Assembly: GCF_001425625.1 (NCBI RefSeq)
Contig: NZ_LMCP01000011.1
Coordinates: 1-64,000, forward strand
DNA length: 64,000 nt
Reading direction: 5' to 3'
Source: Mesorhizobium sp. Root102
GTDB lineage: Bacteria; Pseudomonadota; Alphaproteobacteria; Rhizobiales; Rhizobiaceae
Shown: positions 9,084-18,208 of the stretch, one piece after another
How positions within the stretch are numbered: position 1 is the stretch's first letter
Layout: the number at the start of each line of letters is the position of its first letter
The notes under the pieces: generated by a model
Told to the model about the DNA's origin: nothing
Seen by the model: the letters and a program-made list of their open reading frames with translations, nothing else
Databases searched by the model: none
Made by a program: the position numbers and the translations under genes

Positions 9084-9296
9084 ATGGCGACCGGAACGGT
9101 GAAGTGGTTCAACAGCACAAAGGGATTTGGATTTATCCAGCCCGACAATGGCGGTCAGGATGTTTTTGTCCACATTTCCGCCGTTGAACGAGCGGGCCTC
9201 TCGACTCTCACTGATGGCCAGAAGATCAACTATGAAATCGAACAGGACCCCCGCACTGGCAAGTCCTCAGCTGGCAGCCTCAGCAAAGCCGGCTGA
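9084..9296 (+). CDS. cspA: Cold-shock protein, CspA family
   Basis: The 70-residue protein is a single cold-shock domain that binds single-stranded RNA and DNA. Both RNP motifs are present: KGFGFIQP (RNP1) and VFVHIS (RNP2), after [17 protein letters not shown] at 9084 has AAGGAAAA just upstream. Readings that begin further upstream lack a ribosome site. Rhizobia carry many such genes. It likely acts as an RNA chaperone and is not specifically connected to the catabolic genes downstream. Confidence 0.95.
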   Translation: MATGTVKWFNSTKGFGFIQPDNGGQDVFVHISAVERAGLSTLTDGQKINYEIEQDPRTGKSSAGSLSKAG

Positions 9297-9456
9297 ATTT
9301 TCTGCTGCTCCTGGCGACAGCCGGATCGACGCGGTAGGTCCAGGGTGTCTGACGCCGCGCGATGAGAGCGAGCGAGAGCAGGGCTCGACCGGAAGGCTGG
9401 AGCAGCAGATTGCTGGAAGCACGCGCGGTTTAGGCGTTCATCCGTAGAAAGGATGT

Positions 9457-9562
9457 CTCCTTCGACGTATTTCTTGGCAAGATCCGGCACGCATCTGGCA
9501 CTATTTAGTTCTATATTGGACAATGAACGCTTCGATGCCTCGATGAGGATCGATCGCATCAA
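9457..9562. repeat. Degenerate repeat copy A, shared with 11929-12015 and 20009-20050
   Basis: The segment begins TCCTTCGACGTATTTCTTGGCA and ends GAGGATCGATCGCATCAA (9545-9562). The same two end blocks recur at 11929-12015, and a shorter relative occurs at 20009-20050. On the minus strand each contains a frame reading about AKKYVEGD, so they may be pieces of a decayed gene. Another shared block, TCTGCCGGAT-N3-TGTGC-N-GGGCG, is found at 9709-9732 and 20146-20169. The copies lie in front of the reductase, P450-1 and flavodoxin genes. No intact gene exists in 9297-9841. Confidence 0.5.
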
Positions 9563-9806
9563 GTATGCATCGGACGAGGAGCCCGTGCTGCAACACTTTC
9601 ACGGCATTCTGCCTACGGAGCTAACCTTGCGACGCGCAAAAGCGCCGTGCAATCAGCTATTCCTGGTGGGTATTGACGGCCGGCAAGTTAAATAGACATA
9701 GCTTGGCATCTGCCGGATTGGTGTGCGGGGCGCAGCTGAAAAAACGCCAATTCCACCCAGGATGCAAGCGATCAGGGCTTGGCATGGAAGTCGCTTGTAT
9801 TTATTA

Positions 9807-9824
9807 AACTAACGTACGTTAGTT
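9807..9824. promoter_or_regulatory. Perfect 18-bp palindrome, putative TetR-type operator 1
   Basis: AACTAACGTACGTTAGTT is perfectly palindromic and lies 20-35 bases upstream of the reductase start. Its core CTAAC-N4-GTTAG recurs at 14078-14091, 19699-19712 and 35162-35175, always in front of a gene of the P450 catabolic region. This makes it the best candidate operator of the TetR-family protein encoded at 37830-38522. The repressor assignment is an inference. Confidence 0.75.
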
Positions 9825-9844
9825 ATCTGTCGGAGGAGGCAGTG

Positions 9845-11164
9845 TTGGTCGAGCCCCAGCCCAGTATCGCAGTCATCGGAAGCGGCCCTGCGGGTTGTTA
9901 CACGGCTCAATTCCTTCGAAAGGAATGGCCGCACGCCGAGATCTGCGTCTTCGAAGCTTTACCTGTGCCATACGGCCTTCTTCGTTATGGAGTCGCCGCC
10001 GACCATCAAGGGACAAAGGCCGTCGCGGCCCAATTTGATCGGCTGTTCGAACGTGAAAACGTTCGTTTCGCGGGAAACGTCACGGTCGGGAAAAATCTCG
10101 CTTTCGAGAACCTTGCATCTAATTTTGATATCGTCGTTCTTGCGACCGGTTTGAACAGCGATCGTGGACTGACTGCAGAGGTTGACCATCGCAGCCGAGT
10201 CCTTGGGGCAGGCTCAATTTTAAAAGCGCTGAATGGCCACCCGGAAGTTCATTTACCGCTCCTTTCGAACGGAGCATTGGCGCCGCTTGGCGAGCGGCTG
10301 GCCGTTGTCGGAAACGGAAATGTCGCAATGGACGTTATCCGCATTCTGTCAAAGTCCATTCACAATTTCCAAGGGTCCGACGTTGATGACAAACGTCTCT
10401 CGGAGCTTCGGGCAGAACGAATTCGCTCTATCGACGTTTTTGGCCGCTCGTCGGTCTCCAGCGCCAAGTTCGACCTGTCAATGCTGAAGGAGATATTGCA
10501 TCTACCGTCTGTAACCATTGCCGTGACTGGCCTGAGAGAGGCACAGGAAGGCTGCCAGCGTTACCGACTTCTTTCACAGCACCTCGATGCAAACCCTGGG
10601 ACAGATCCCGGCAATGGCGTCTTGGACAGCCGCATCCGTGTGACGTTCCATTTTGAGGCCGATCCGCTCAGGGTTGCCAAAAGCAGCGACAGAAGCCTGT
10701 TGACGGTCCGTCGTCACACACAAGAGCTTCCTTCGGAGTTCGAGGTCGACTCCATCATTACTGCGATCGGATTTGCAAATAGATTTAGCGAAGCCGCTAC
10801 GGGCGACGTCGAACACTGGGTTGGAAAAAATGTTTTCCGCACGGGTTGGTTAAGTCGAGACGGTAAAGGGACAGTTGCCGAGAACCGGCGAGTGGCCAAG
10901 GCCGGTGTCGAAGCTATCATAGCGCAATTCAAAGCCGGCGACCTGTCCGTAGATGCCAAGGGCTTCACTGCGATCGAAAAGACAATCGAACCCTACGCCG
11001 TCGACTTCCGAGGTTGGAAAAACATCGATTCACACGAGTTGGCGACTGCGAATCCGGATCGATGCCGCAGGAAAATTACGGACATTCCGCGGATGCTATC
11101 CATCGCAGCCCCCGGCAGATTCGCCCAGCAGACGACGCCCGATAACATAATCAGGATGATCTGA
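9845..11164 (+). CDS. Ferredoxin/flavodoxin-NADP+ reductase, adrenodoxin reductase type
   Basis: This FAD enzyme of about 439 residues passes electrons from NADPH to a small carrier. The N-terminal FAD motif is IAVIGSGPAGCYTAQ, followed by PVPYGLLRYGVAADHQGTKA, a hallmark of adrenodoxin-reductase-like enzymes. The NADP site is VVGNGNVAMDVIRIL near residue 155. The C-terminal half (SIITAIGFANRF, then a GW-containing segment) closes the FAD site. GGAGGAGG at 9832-9839 indicates a TTG start at 9845 or GTG at 9842. The natural partner is likely the flavodoxin at 20344, because a remnant of a second copy of this gene's 3' end sits directly before that gene. Its product would be the NADPH-dependent reductase for the two P450s. 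Palindrome 1 overlaps the promoter region. Confidence 0.85.
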   Translation: MVEPQPSIAVIGSGPAGCYTAQFLRKEWPHAEICVFEALPVPYGLLRYGVAADHQGTKAVAAQFDRLFERENVRFAGNVTVGKNLAFENLASNFDIVVLATGLNSDRGLTAEVDHRSRVLGAGSILKALNGHPEVHLPLLSNGALAPLGERLAVVGNGNVAMDVIRILSKSIHNFQGSDVDDKRLSELRAERIRSIDVFGRSSVSSAKFDLSMLKEILHLPSVTIAVTGLREAQEGCQRYRLLSQHLDANPGTDPGNGVLDSRIRVTFHFEADPLRVAKSSDRSLLTVRRHTQELPSEFEVDSIITAIGFANRFSEAATGDVEHWVGKNVFRTGWLSRDGKGTVAENRRVAKAGVEAIIAQFKAGDLSVDAKGFTAIEKTIEPYAVDFRGWKNIDSHELATANPDRCRRKITDIPRMLSIAAPGRFAQQTTPDNIIRMI

Positions 11165-11275
11165 GAATTCTGGATACACAAAAGGGAACTGACGATTGGA
11201 TCGCGTCTCAGTTTGAAATCATTGCTGGGTTACGCGATCGTCACCGCGCGGCCTAAAAATGGGCAAAGAGTACCA

Positions 11276-11488
11276 ATGACGCGTACCGGAAAAAAGGCGC
11301 TGCCTTTCGTGCCGACCGAAATCCATGTCAGCACAGTCAGGGACGAGAGAGGCGCTCTTGGCATCCTCTCTATCCTGACAACTGAAGGCCTGCTGGATAT
11401 CGCTCTAGACCAGCAGACTGCCGATGCCATCGTGGACGCCATCAACACAATACGGTCAAAGCTGGATTCGGACGGCAGCGGCATCTAG
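11276..11488 (+). CDS. Small hypothetical protein
   Basis: The gene encodes 70 residues from ATG at 11276, which has AAAGAG five bases upstream. A longer in-frame start at 11213 adds a leader without a good ribosome site. I do not recognise the family. The protein is mixed alpha/beta in character (HVSTVRDERGALGILSILTT, then a C-terminal helix DAIVDAINTIRSKL) with no membrane segment. It sits downstream of the reductase and may be co-transcribed. Confidence 0.45.
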   Translation: MTRTGKKALPFVPTEIHVSTVRDERGALGILSILTTEGLLDIALDQQTADAIVDAINTIRSKLDSDGSGI

Positions 11489-12090
11489 TTGGTGCGCGCC
11501 ATGGGGCAAGCTCGGCCGCCCTCGCGACCTGAGCGTCGGCCGCCAACAAGCACGCCAACTGAGAGACGGGCGGATTCCAGCGAAGCCTTGGCGTCGGCCA
11601 GCGCATATCCAACCGCCTGGTGCTCGACAATTGGGGCGGCCCCACCCCGCCGCTCGGTCTTTGCGTATCTGAGGGCGCAATCGAATGCCCGCATGACACC
11701 CGTGGACATGACATCGACAAGAGCGGTGTGTGGCGACAAAACTTGCCATTACGATGTCTCTTCCGCCCCGTCGGCACCGACCAGGTTCTGCTCGGGCACA
11801 CACACCTTGTCGAGGCGGAATCACGGCGTGAGATGGCCCCGATGTCCCATGGCGTTCGCGTTACGCTCGGTTATCAGGTCCGTCCAAAGGCCGGTTTGTG
11901 TCGGTGCGTCTAGCGCAGGAACTTTGTCTTCTTCGACGTATTTCTTGGCAGGATTTGGCATGTTCTCGCACCATGTGGCGTGCTTGGATGCGTCATGGAG
12001 GATCGATCGCATCAAAGCACTGGGCGAGGGGCGATGTCTACGGATGGCGACAGCTGTGCAAAATAGCATGCGTTGTTTAGGTGACGGCAC
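11485..12090 (-). pseudogene. Acyl-CoA dehydrogenase remnant (C-terminal half)
   Basis: One minus-strand frame interrupted by stops still reads as the middle and C-terminal part of an acyl-CoA dehydrogenase: MGHRGHLTP, a TGA, FRLDKVCVPEQNLVGADGAE, a TAA, then MRAFDCALRYAKTERRGGAA and PIVEHQAVGYALADAKASLE. The segments correspond to the substrate-domain loop before VP-x-x-NL-x-G, the helix with A-x-x-YA-x-x-R, and the EHQAV motif. The N-terminal domain and the end are gone, so no enzyme can be made. It lies antisense to the direction of the P450 operon and shows that fatty-acid-type oxidation genes were once part of this locus. Confidence 0.75.
11929..12015. repeat. Degenerate repeat copy B
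   Basis: This copy shares its two end blocks with copy A at 9457-9562 (CTTCGACGTATTTCTTGGCA and GAGGATCGATCGCATCAA). It lies within the acyl-CoA dehydrogenase remnant upstream of P450-1, so the repeat may have come from a duplicated piece of that gene. Confidence 0.5.
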
Positions 12091-12262
12091 CTTTCAAACC
12101 GAATGGAATGGCATCGATCAGGCATCTGAGTCGATGACCGTGCTGGGTGCCAAACAAATTGGCGTAACGGGCCACCACGACGCGGCGATTGTGATGTCGC
12201 GGTGCGCTGGACTGGCGCGCTGATACCAGCTCTTGCCAGCTGACGCCAAGATCGAGGGATCA

Positions 12263-13468
12263 ATGATGAACATGCAAATCTCAACCGCGCTTGAAACGCT
12301 GTTGCCTTGGACTGACCCGCAATTTCGAGCCAATCCTTACCCGTGGTACGATGTCTTGCGCCAACAGGCGCCCGTCTATCTCGATCCCAACGGATCGAAC
12401 ACCTACAATGTCTCTCGATACGCCGATGTAGCAAAATTCGGTAAGCACTCTTCTCTGACGTCGCACGCGCCGGCTTGGATCGTGAAAGGGGCCTGGGGCA
12501 GATTCAAGGATTCGATAATCGTCACGGATCCCCCTGAACATACTGCGCTGCGTCGGCTGTCGAACAAATGGTTCACACCCAAAATGGCGGCGCAATGGAT
12601 CGAAGCCAGCATAGCCGAAGTCAATCGGGTGATAGATGATCTCGGTCCCAATGGCATGGTGGAAGGCTTTCGCGATCTTGCCCTGATGCCCGCGCACCAT
12701 GCCATGTGCAAAGCCCTGGGTGTGCCCAACGACGGTTACGATGCGGGCTCGGCATACATGCGTGACGCGATGATCGGACTTGGCGCGGCGGTGACCGATG
12801 CAGAGGAAGAGCGTTGTGTGGCTGCCTTTGCTTTCCTACAGGATCGGGTCGAGCACCATATTGCCAATGCACGCACGAACCCACAGCCCGGCGCACTTTC
12901 CAATTGGATTGAGCTGGTCGTTGCTGGTGAGATGACTGAAGTCCAGTTAAACGAAGCGCTGATCCTCTTCTGGGCGACTGGTACGCCAAACGCGGCCTAT
13001 CTTATCGCGGGTGGCCTGGAACTATTTGCGCGTCGGCCCGAGTTCTTCACCATGTGGCGCGATGCTCCTGAAAAGCACCATGCCATTCTGAATGAGCTTG
13101 CGCGTCTTCACACTGCAGAAATGTCCTTTGAGCGGTTCACCACCGAGCCGCTTGAAATCGCTGGCGTGACTATCCCTGTGGATAGCCATATCCGTTTCCT
13201 GATTGCGAGCGCGAATCGCGATCCAGAGGCATTTGATAACCCTCATGAGTTCCGGGTGGACCGCCCAGCCGACACCGTGCCGCATATCAGCTTTGGGGCA
13301 GGTCCGCATTCCTGCCCGGGAACTGTCATTGCACAGGCGGAAGCGACAGCGGTGTTCAACACGCTGGCTGCGCGCGTTCAGCGGATTGAGCTCGGCGGTG
13401 CGCCAATCTACGGACATGATGACCGTTCAGCGCGCTACCTCCGATTGCCACTGCGGCTCGTCAGTTGA
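12263..13468 (+). CDS. Cytochrome P450 (P450-1) with Asn at the I-helix Thr position
   Basis: This soluble class I bacterial P450 has about 401 residues. The heme loop is FGAGPHSCPG with Cys351 as the thiolate ligand. The ExxR pair is ELAR in NELARLH. The I-helix reads FWATGTPNAAYL: Asn243 stands where most P450s have the oxygen-activating Thr, and Pro where the acidic residue would be. CYP176A1 (P450cin) also has Asn at this Thr position and uses a flavodoxin partner. GAGGGA upstream supports ATG at 12263 or 12266. It is followed by a SnoaL-like gene. The substrate is unknown. The formaldehyde genes nearby suggest oxidative demethylation. It is a paralogue of P450-2 at 35624, sharing NPYPWY near the N-terminus and PPEHTALRR or PPAHTALRR. 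Confidence 0.92.
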   Translation: MMNMQISTALETLLPWTDPQFRANPYPWYDVLRQQAPVYLDPNGSNTYNVSRYADVAKFGKHSSLTSHAPAWIVKGAWGRFKDSIIVTDPPEHTALRRLSNKWFTPKMAAQWIEASIAEVNRVIDDLGPNGMVEGFRDLALMPAHHAMCKALGVPNDGYDAGSAYMRDAMIGLGAAVTDAEEERCVAAFAFLQDRVEHHIANARTNPQPGALSNWIELVVAGEMTEVQLNEALILFWATGTPNAAYLIAGGLELFARRPEFFTMWRDAPEKHHAILNELARLHTAEMSFERFTTEPLEIAGVTIPVDSHIRFLIASANRDPEAFDNPHEFRVDRPADTVPHISFGAGPHSCPGTVIAQAEATAVFNTLAARVQRIELGGAPIYGHDDRSARYLRLPLRLVS

Positions 13469-13512
13469 GATGGCCTAAATTAAGCTGAAGCAAGCCCCAA
13501 TGGGAATAAGCG

Positions 13513-13929
13513 ATGACCACGTCAAATCAGACTATCAGCAAAGAAACCGTCGCAGCTATTGATGCACAGCATGAGTTGATGCGTCTGGCGTATGAAAACG
13601 CCGACGCGGCCCTACTCGGAGATGAATTTTTTACCGATGATGCTTGGGTTGTTGGCGGTGCCGATATGACCTGGCGTGACCGGAGCGGGATGGTCTCACT
13701 CTACCGCGATATCGTTGGCAAGTATCGCTGGAAAAACGATCGCGAGAGCCTTATCCAGTTATCAGACAATGTCGTGTCAGAGTTTTTGATCGGCACAATC
13801 GTCCCTGTTGACACAACTGAAGAAACACTCGCCTACAAGATCCAACTCATTTGGACAAAAGCTGATGGAAAGTGGAAATGCTTGTCACAGTTCTTTGGAA
13901 TGGGAACTGACTTCGCCTTGAAGCAATAA
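13513..13929 (+). CDS. SnoaL/NTF2-like protein
   Basis: The 138-residue protein has the cone-shaped SnoaL/NTF2 fold signature: an N-terminal helix (VAAIDAQHELMRLAYENADA), DEFFTDDAWVVGG, then beta strands ending in AYKIQLIWTKADGKWKCLSQFFGMGT. Family members include isomerases, dehydratases, cyclases and small ligand-binding subunits. It is 45 bases downstream of P450-1 and probably shares its message. It may therefore process or bind an unstable P450 product. A second SnoaL-like gene lies at the far end of the region (44957). Confidence 0.75.
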   Translation: MTTSNQTISKETVAAIDAQHELMRLAYENADAALLGDEFFTDDAWVVGGADMTWRDRSGMVSLYRDIVGKYRWKNDRESLIQLSDNVVSEFLIGTIVPVDTTEETLAYKIQLIWTKADGKWKCLSQFFGMGTDFALKQ

Positions 13930-14075
13930 CGAAAAAGCAAACGGGCGGGCCGCAACTTTTAGCGAGGCAGGATGACTTAGTTGCGGGGCCGGGTCTGTTA
14001 AGCTTGTGAAGCCCGAAGGGGGACGCAAGCAGCCGCTCAATCCAGCCGCTGAAGAAGTCTCATATGCCTTGATGT

Positions 14076-14093
14076 AACTAACGAATGTTAGTT
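14076..14093. promoter_or_regulatory. Putative operator 2, upstream of APC permease
   Basis: AACTAACGAATGTTAGTT has perfect seven-base arms around GAAT. It belongs to the CTAACnnnnGTTAG set. A plausible promoter overlaps it: TTGATG at 14069-14074, 17 bases, then TTATAG at 14092-14097. The site would thus block RNA polymerase when occupied. The rest of the 326-base gap between the SnoaL and permease genes shows no gene. Confidence 0.75.
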
Positions 14094-14255
14094 ATAGGGA
14101 TCTGCCGAAATGCGAGATTTCGGCCAAAAAGAAAAATGCTGAACGAGCAGTAACTTCCGCAGTGCCAGTCGGGTTCGCAGAATGTGGAGAAGGACCGCGC
14201 TTTGTTGAAAACGACTAACCAAACTCGTTTCGAAGAAAACAACAGGGGAACGTAA

Positions 14256-15737
14256 ATGACAGACACAACAATCGGTTCCGGAGTGATCGAATCTCCACCC
14301 AGCCGTGACATACGCCTGACGGGGAAGATGACCACCCTCTCGCTAATGCTGACGGTTCTTGCCTTTTCGGCGCCTATGGCGGTTGTCGATGGGTTCATCC
14401 CATTCACAATCTATTTCGGGGGGCCAGGGGCGACGCTTGCTTTTGTGTTTGCGTCGATCGTTCTGGGCCTCTTTGCAATCGGCTACGTGACCATGGCGCG
14501 CAATGTTCCTAAACCAGGCGATTTTTATGCATTCATCAGTTCCGGGCTGGGCCGCATCACGGGCCTCGGCGCTGCATTCCTTGCCGTCTTCTCCTATCTC
14601 TGCGTGTTGACAGGCAGTACCATATTCTGCGGAATAAGCGTGGCCTCAGTGATCACGGCTTTTGGGGGGCCGGAAACCTCATGGGTGCCATGGGCAATCG
14701 CAGCTTGGTTGGCGGTGTCGGCCTTGGGCTATTTGCATATCGAGATTTCTGCAAAAGTCCTGACCTGGGCGATGGTGATTGAGGTGATCATCGTGGTGGT
14801 CTACAGCCTTTGCACGCTGGCTGCAGGCGGCAAGGAAGGGCTAAGTTCCGTGCCTTTCACCTTAAAGGCCTTCTCTGAAGGTGATATGGCTGTAACGATG
14901 CTTTACGCGATCCTCGTCTTCATGGGATTTGAGGCGACTGCATTGTTTCGCGACGAAGTCCGCGATCCTGACAAGACGATCCCGCGCGCTACTTATGGTG
15001 CGGTGATCCTCATCGGCCTGCTCTACACATTGGCTTGCTATGCGATGACCTCGGCGTTTGGCGCCGGAGCCTGGGATGCGGCCAAAAATGATCCCACAGG
15101 AATGTTCACAGCCTCGAGCAGCATTTTCGTCTCCCCACTTTTCAGCAAGATCGCCCGCTGCTCGGTCGCGCTGTCCACCTTCGCCGCGATTGTGTCCATC
15201 CATAACGTGCTTGCGCGCTACATCTTCAACCTTGCCATTGACAAAGCGCTGCCGTCATCACTGGCGGCGGTTCACAGTCGGCACCATTCGCCTCACCGTT
15301 CTTCGACAGCTGCCGGCGCCATCGTTGGTCTGCTGTTGCTTGGCTGTTACTTGACTGGCATCAGCGGCAGCCTGCTCTACGGCATGGTGGTCGGCATTGG
15401 CTCGATTGGCGTCATCTTCTTGATGGGGTTGGTCTGCGTCGCTGTGATCGGCTGGTTTGCCCAGACCGGAGTTCCGAAGGGCGAGAACGCCTTCAAAGTG
15501 TTTATCGCGCCGGCAATCGCTGGGGCGGCACTTCTCAGTGTCGCGATCTTCACCGCGCTGCACCTCCACTTCATTGTTGGCGGAGAACCGGATGCAAACA
15601 ACTGGATCATTTTCGTGCTGATCGGGGTCTTTGTGCTGGGTGCAGGTCTTGCGGCCCATTACAAGTTCAATCGCAATGACCTCTACGAGAAACTCGGTCG
15701 CGCTGAACGCATTTTCGACGCTATCGCCCGGACATGA
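14256..15737 (+). CDS. APC family amino acid/amine permease
   Basis: The gene encodes 493 residues with about twelve hydrophobic segments over its whole length, a typical APC superfamily importer. The first membrane segment (TLSLMLTVLAFSAPMAVVDG) and the segment ILVFMGFEATALFRDEVRDP match the conserved transmembrane 1 and 6 regions, including the acidic EVRDP loop used by amino-acid permeases. Such proteins import amino acids or amines by proton or sodium symport. Operator 2 lies upstream, so it is probably induced with the P450 genes. It likely brings in the pathway substrate or the product of the exported hydrolase. A strong hairpin follows the stop codon. Confidence 0.88.
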   Translation: MTDTTIGSGVIESPPSRDIRLTGKMTTLSLMLTVLAFSAPMAVVDGFIPFTIYFGGPGATLAFVFASIVLGLFAIGYVTMARNVPKPGDFYAFISSGLGRITGLGAAFLAVFSYLCVLTGSTIFCGISVASVITAFGGPETSWVPWAIAAWLAVSALGYLHIEISAKVLTWAMVIEVIIVVVYSLCTLAAGGKEGLSSVPFTLKAFSEGDMAVTMLYAILVFMGFEATALFRDEVRDPDKTIPRATYGAVILIGLLYTLACYAMTSAFGAGAWDAAKNDPTGMFTASSSIFVSPLFSKIARCSVALSTFAAIVSIHNVLARYIFNLAIDKALPSSLAAVHSRHHSPHRSSTAAGAIVGLLLLGCYLTGISGSLLYGMVVGIGSIGVIFLMGLVCVAVIGWFAQTGVPKGENAFKVFIAPAIAGAALLSVAIFTALHLHFIVGGEPDANNWIIFVLIGVFVLGAGLAAHYKFNRNDLYEKLGRAERIFDAIART

Positions 15738-15741
15738 GTAG

Positions 15742-15778
15742 ACGGGGGCGGCTGCGCACCCCGCGCATCCGCCCCCGT
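15742..15778 (+). terminator. Strong GC-rich hairpin after the permease
   Basis: ACGGGGGCGG at 15742-15751 pairs perfectly with CCGCCCCCGT at 15769-15778, and the inner TGCGC/GCGCA extends the stem. It begins five bases after the permease stop. There is no T-run, so it may be a rho-independent-like terminator or a message stabiliser. Confidence 0.7.
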
Positions 15779-15784
15779 ACTACC

Positions 15785-16274
15785 ATGGCCCTGATTGAGA
15801 GATTTTATCTCTTGCAGGTTCACAGCCTTGGAATGGTGCATGTTAAGTGCACTCGTTTTTTCAACATCAACAGCACGATGATCACATCAACCGGCATTGC
15901 GGGTGATCGCAGGTTTGTGCTGCTCGATGGCCAGGATTGTCTGATTTCCCCGAGCAAGCACGGGCTTATCTACCGCTTGAATCCATGCGTATGAGGCGCA
16001 GATGAGTCTAACTTTCCCAGATGGCCACAAAATCGAGGCGCTTTTAACCTTTTGCCCCACCATCAATCACCTCGGGATACGGCAAGTCGAGATCATGCCG
16101 GTTCTGGGCGACTGGAACGCCAAACTCGGTGCTTTCGCTGGTCGTGCGACCCGGCAGGTACGCACAGAGGGTCCTAACGGTGGCGTTGACATCAAGCCAA
16201 TAACGCTGGTTTCGACCGGCTCTCTTGCCGACGGCTTCGACGCTTGGGCCGAACTGTCGATCCCCGGCGGTTGA
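15785..16274 (+). pseudogene. MOSC-domain protein remnant
   Basis: Two plus-strand frames together read as the N-terminal beta-barrel half of a MOSC protein. GMVHVKCTRF and GIAGDRRFVLLDGQD are in the first frame (ends 15994). LTFPDGHKIEA, LGDWNAKLGAFAGRATRQVR and DIKPITLVSTGSLAD are in the second. They align segment by segment with the intact gene at 21725-22510. Part of the middle is deleted, the frame shifts again after about residue 170, and the entire C-terminal MOSC domain with the metal-binding Cys is missing. It joins directly to the broken hydrolase that follows, so the two decayed together. Confidence 0.8.
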
Positions 16275-16278
16275 TGAC

Positions 16279-17152
16279 ATGTGCGAACCAACACCAAAAG
16301 AGGGCCAGCCAGACAATGTTACCGGGTGCGCCAATACGTCCGTGCCTTCGCAAGCCGGCTGGAACGCAGCACGCAGGACGGTGACCACGGCTGATGGGCA
16401 GAGACTTAGCTTTGTCGAGATGGGCGCCCGCGATGGTCTGCCGATACTGCTGCTGCATGGCTATACCGACAATAGCCGCGCCTGGTCGCCTTTGGCCCCC
16501 TATCTGGCGGGACGGCGGCTGATCGCGCTGGACCTGCGCGGCCATGGTGGTAGCGCAATCCCAGCCGGCAGCTACCGGCATCGACACGTTGGCCCATGAC
16601 GTGAATGGCTTTATGGAGGCGCTGGGCATCGATAGGGCCGATGTCGTCGGCCATTCGCTCGGCTCAATGACTGCGGCCGCGCTTGCCGGCTTTTACCCCG
16701 AACGCGTCGATCGGCTGGCCCTCCTTTCCACAGCGGTAAGCTTTCCGAAAGAAGCCATCGATTGGCTTTGGGACAACGTGCCCAACCTTAGCCATCCGCT
16801 CGACCCGAATTCGGAATTCATGCTTGCCTGGTTCTCGAACCCGACGCCGATGGAAGAAGACTTTCTGACCCGCGACCGCGCGGAAAGCGCCTCGGTTGCC
16901 GCGCCGGTCTGGATGGGTGTCCTCAAGGCGTTTACCGTGCTCGATTGGAGCCTGCTCGCCACGCGCATCACCGCCCCGACGCTTGTCATGTGGGCCGATC
17001 AGGATGCCTTATTTGGTGCTGCCAGCCAGAGCCGCGTGAGAGAGGTGCTGCCCGCCGCACAGTACGAAACCTTCCCGGGGCTTGGCCACAATTTCATCTG
17101 GGAGCAACCCATGAAAGCCGCGAAGGTAATCAATCGGTTCCTTGCCCGCTAG
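16279..17152 (+). pseudogene. Alpha/beta hydrolase pseudogene (frameshifted)
   Basis: The sequence encodes an alpha/beta hydrolase closely similar to the intact gene that follows at 17201. The first frame carries VPSQAGWNAARRTVTTADGQ, LLLHGYTDNSRAW and LDLRGHGGS, then runs out of frame at about 16580, where TACCGGCATCGAC has one extra C. The second frame continues with IDTLAHDVNGF, nucleophile motif GHSLGS, WADQDALF and GLGHNFIWE. The signal peptide of the intact copy is replaced by sequence derived from the MOSC remnant. One inserted base plus the lost 5' end make it non-functional, though the second frame alone could still be translated as a fragment. Confidence 0.85.
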
Positions 17153-17200
17153 CGCAAAGGGAACATACCTATAACTCAACAATATAACGAGGATGGCACT

Positions 17201-18088
17201 ATGTTTAAAATGATGGTCAGCCAAGGATTGCTTGCAGTTTTTCTATCATTCGCCGCGCCGGCGGCTGCCGATACACCTGTGCCTTCGCAGGCAGACTGGA
17301 ACGCCGCCCGCAAGACGGTGACCACTGCGGACGGGCAGATGCTTAGCTATGTCGAGATGGGCGCCGCCGATGGTCAACCGGTGCTGCTGTTGCATGGCTA
17401 TACCGACAACAGCCGCGCCTGGTCGATGCTTGCACCGCTTCTTACAGGGAGGCGTTTGATCGCCCTTGACTTGCGCGGCCATGGCGGCAGCGCAGCACCT
17501 GACTGCTGCTATGGGCTCGACTCGTTTGCCCATGACGTGAACGCCTTTATGGAGGTGATGCATATTGACAAGGCTGATGTCGTTGGCCATTCGCTGGGTT
17601 CTATGACAGCCGCCACTCTGGCCGCCTATTACCCCGAACGTGTCGATCAGCTGGTGCTGCTGTCAACCGCCACCAATGTTCCGAAAGGCACAGCTGACTG
17701 GCTGTGGGACAATGTACCGAAACTGAAATATCCGATCGATCCCAATTCGGAATTTATGAAGGCATGGTATGCGAACCCAACGCCGGTGAATGAAGATTTC
17801 ATAACCCGAGAACGCGGCGAAAGTGCCGCTGTTCCTGCTCAGGTCTGGATGGGTGTACTCAGGGCGCTCACCCCGACGGATTGGAGTTCGATTACCTCGC
17901 GCATCACCGCTCCGACGTTAGTCATCTGGGGCGATCAGGATCCGCTGTTCGATGCCGCCAGCCAAACCCGTCTGAAAGAGTTGCTGCCTGCCGCAGAATA
18001 CAAAACTTTCACCGGACTTGGGCATAATTTCTTCTGGGAGCAACCAGAGAAAGCCGCGAAGGAGATCAATGGGTTTTTGACTCCTTGA
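17201..18088 (+). CDS. Exported alpha/beta hydrolase
   Basis: The 295-residue protein starts with a Sec signal peptide (MFKMMVSQGLLAVFLSFAAP, cleavage after AAA near residue 24), so the mature enzyme works in the periplasm or outside. The oxyanion segment is LLLHGYTDNSRAW, the nucleophile Ser lies in VGHSLGS, the acid in WGDQDPLF and the His in GLGHNFFWE: the full triad is present. Esterase, lactonase or C-C hydrolase activity all fit the fold. GAGG upstream supports ATG at 17201. It follows a broken copy of the same gene, and a third relative is at 20846. An exported hydrolase next to a permease suggests that an ester or amide conjugate is cleaved before uptake. Confidence 0.88.
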   Translation: MFKMMVSQGLLAVFLSFAAPAAADTPVPSQADWNAARKTVTTADGQMLSYVEMGAADGQPVLLLHGYTDNSRAWSMLAPLLTGRRLIALDLRGHGGSAAPDCCYGLDSFAHDVNAFMEVMHIDKADVVGHSLGSMTAATLAAYYPERVDQLVLLSTATNVPKGTADWLWDNVPKLKYPIDPNSEFMKAWYANPTPVNEDFITRERGESAAVPAQVWMGVLRALTPTDWSSITSRITAPTLVIWGDQDPLFDAASQTRLKELLPAAEYKTFTGLGHNFFWEQPEKAAKEINGFLTP

Positions 18089-18167
18089 CCAGAGATTGCC
18101 CGCCAGGTGAGCATGGCGGGCACGCATGACCCGGATGCTGGTAGCGATCGCTTTCGAGCAGCTGCAG

Positions 18168-18201
18168 GAACTGAACTGGGCCAGCAAGCCCAGTTCAGTT
18201 C
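18168..18201. terminator. Perfect 14-bp stem between convergent genes
   Basis: GAACTGAACTGGGC at 18168-18181 pairs exactly with GCCCAGTTCAGTTC at 18188-18201 around a six-base loop. It lies between the 3' ends of the exported hydrolase (plus) and the aminotransferase (minus), the expected place for a bidirectional terminator. A T-run is absent. Confidence 0.75.
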
Positions 18202-18208
18202 TATTGGG

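Noticed and set aside
9297..12262. Repeats A and B as ends of an insertion sequence
   Set aside because: They are direct, imperfect and accompanied by pieces of metabolic genes. No transposase or target-site duplication is visible.
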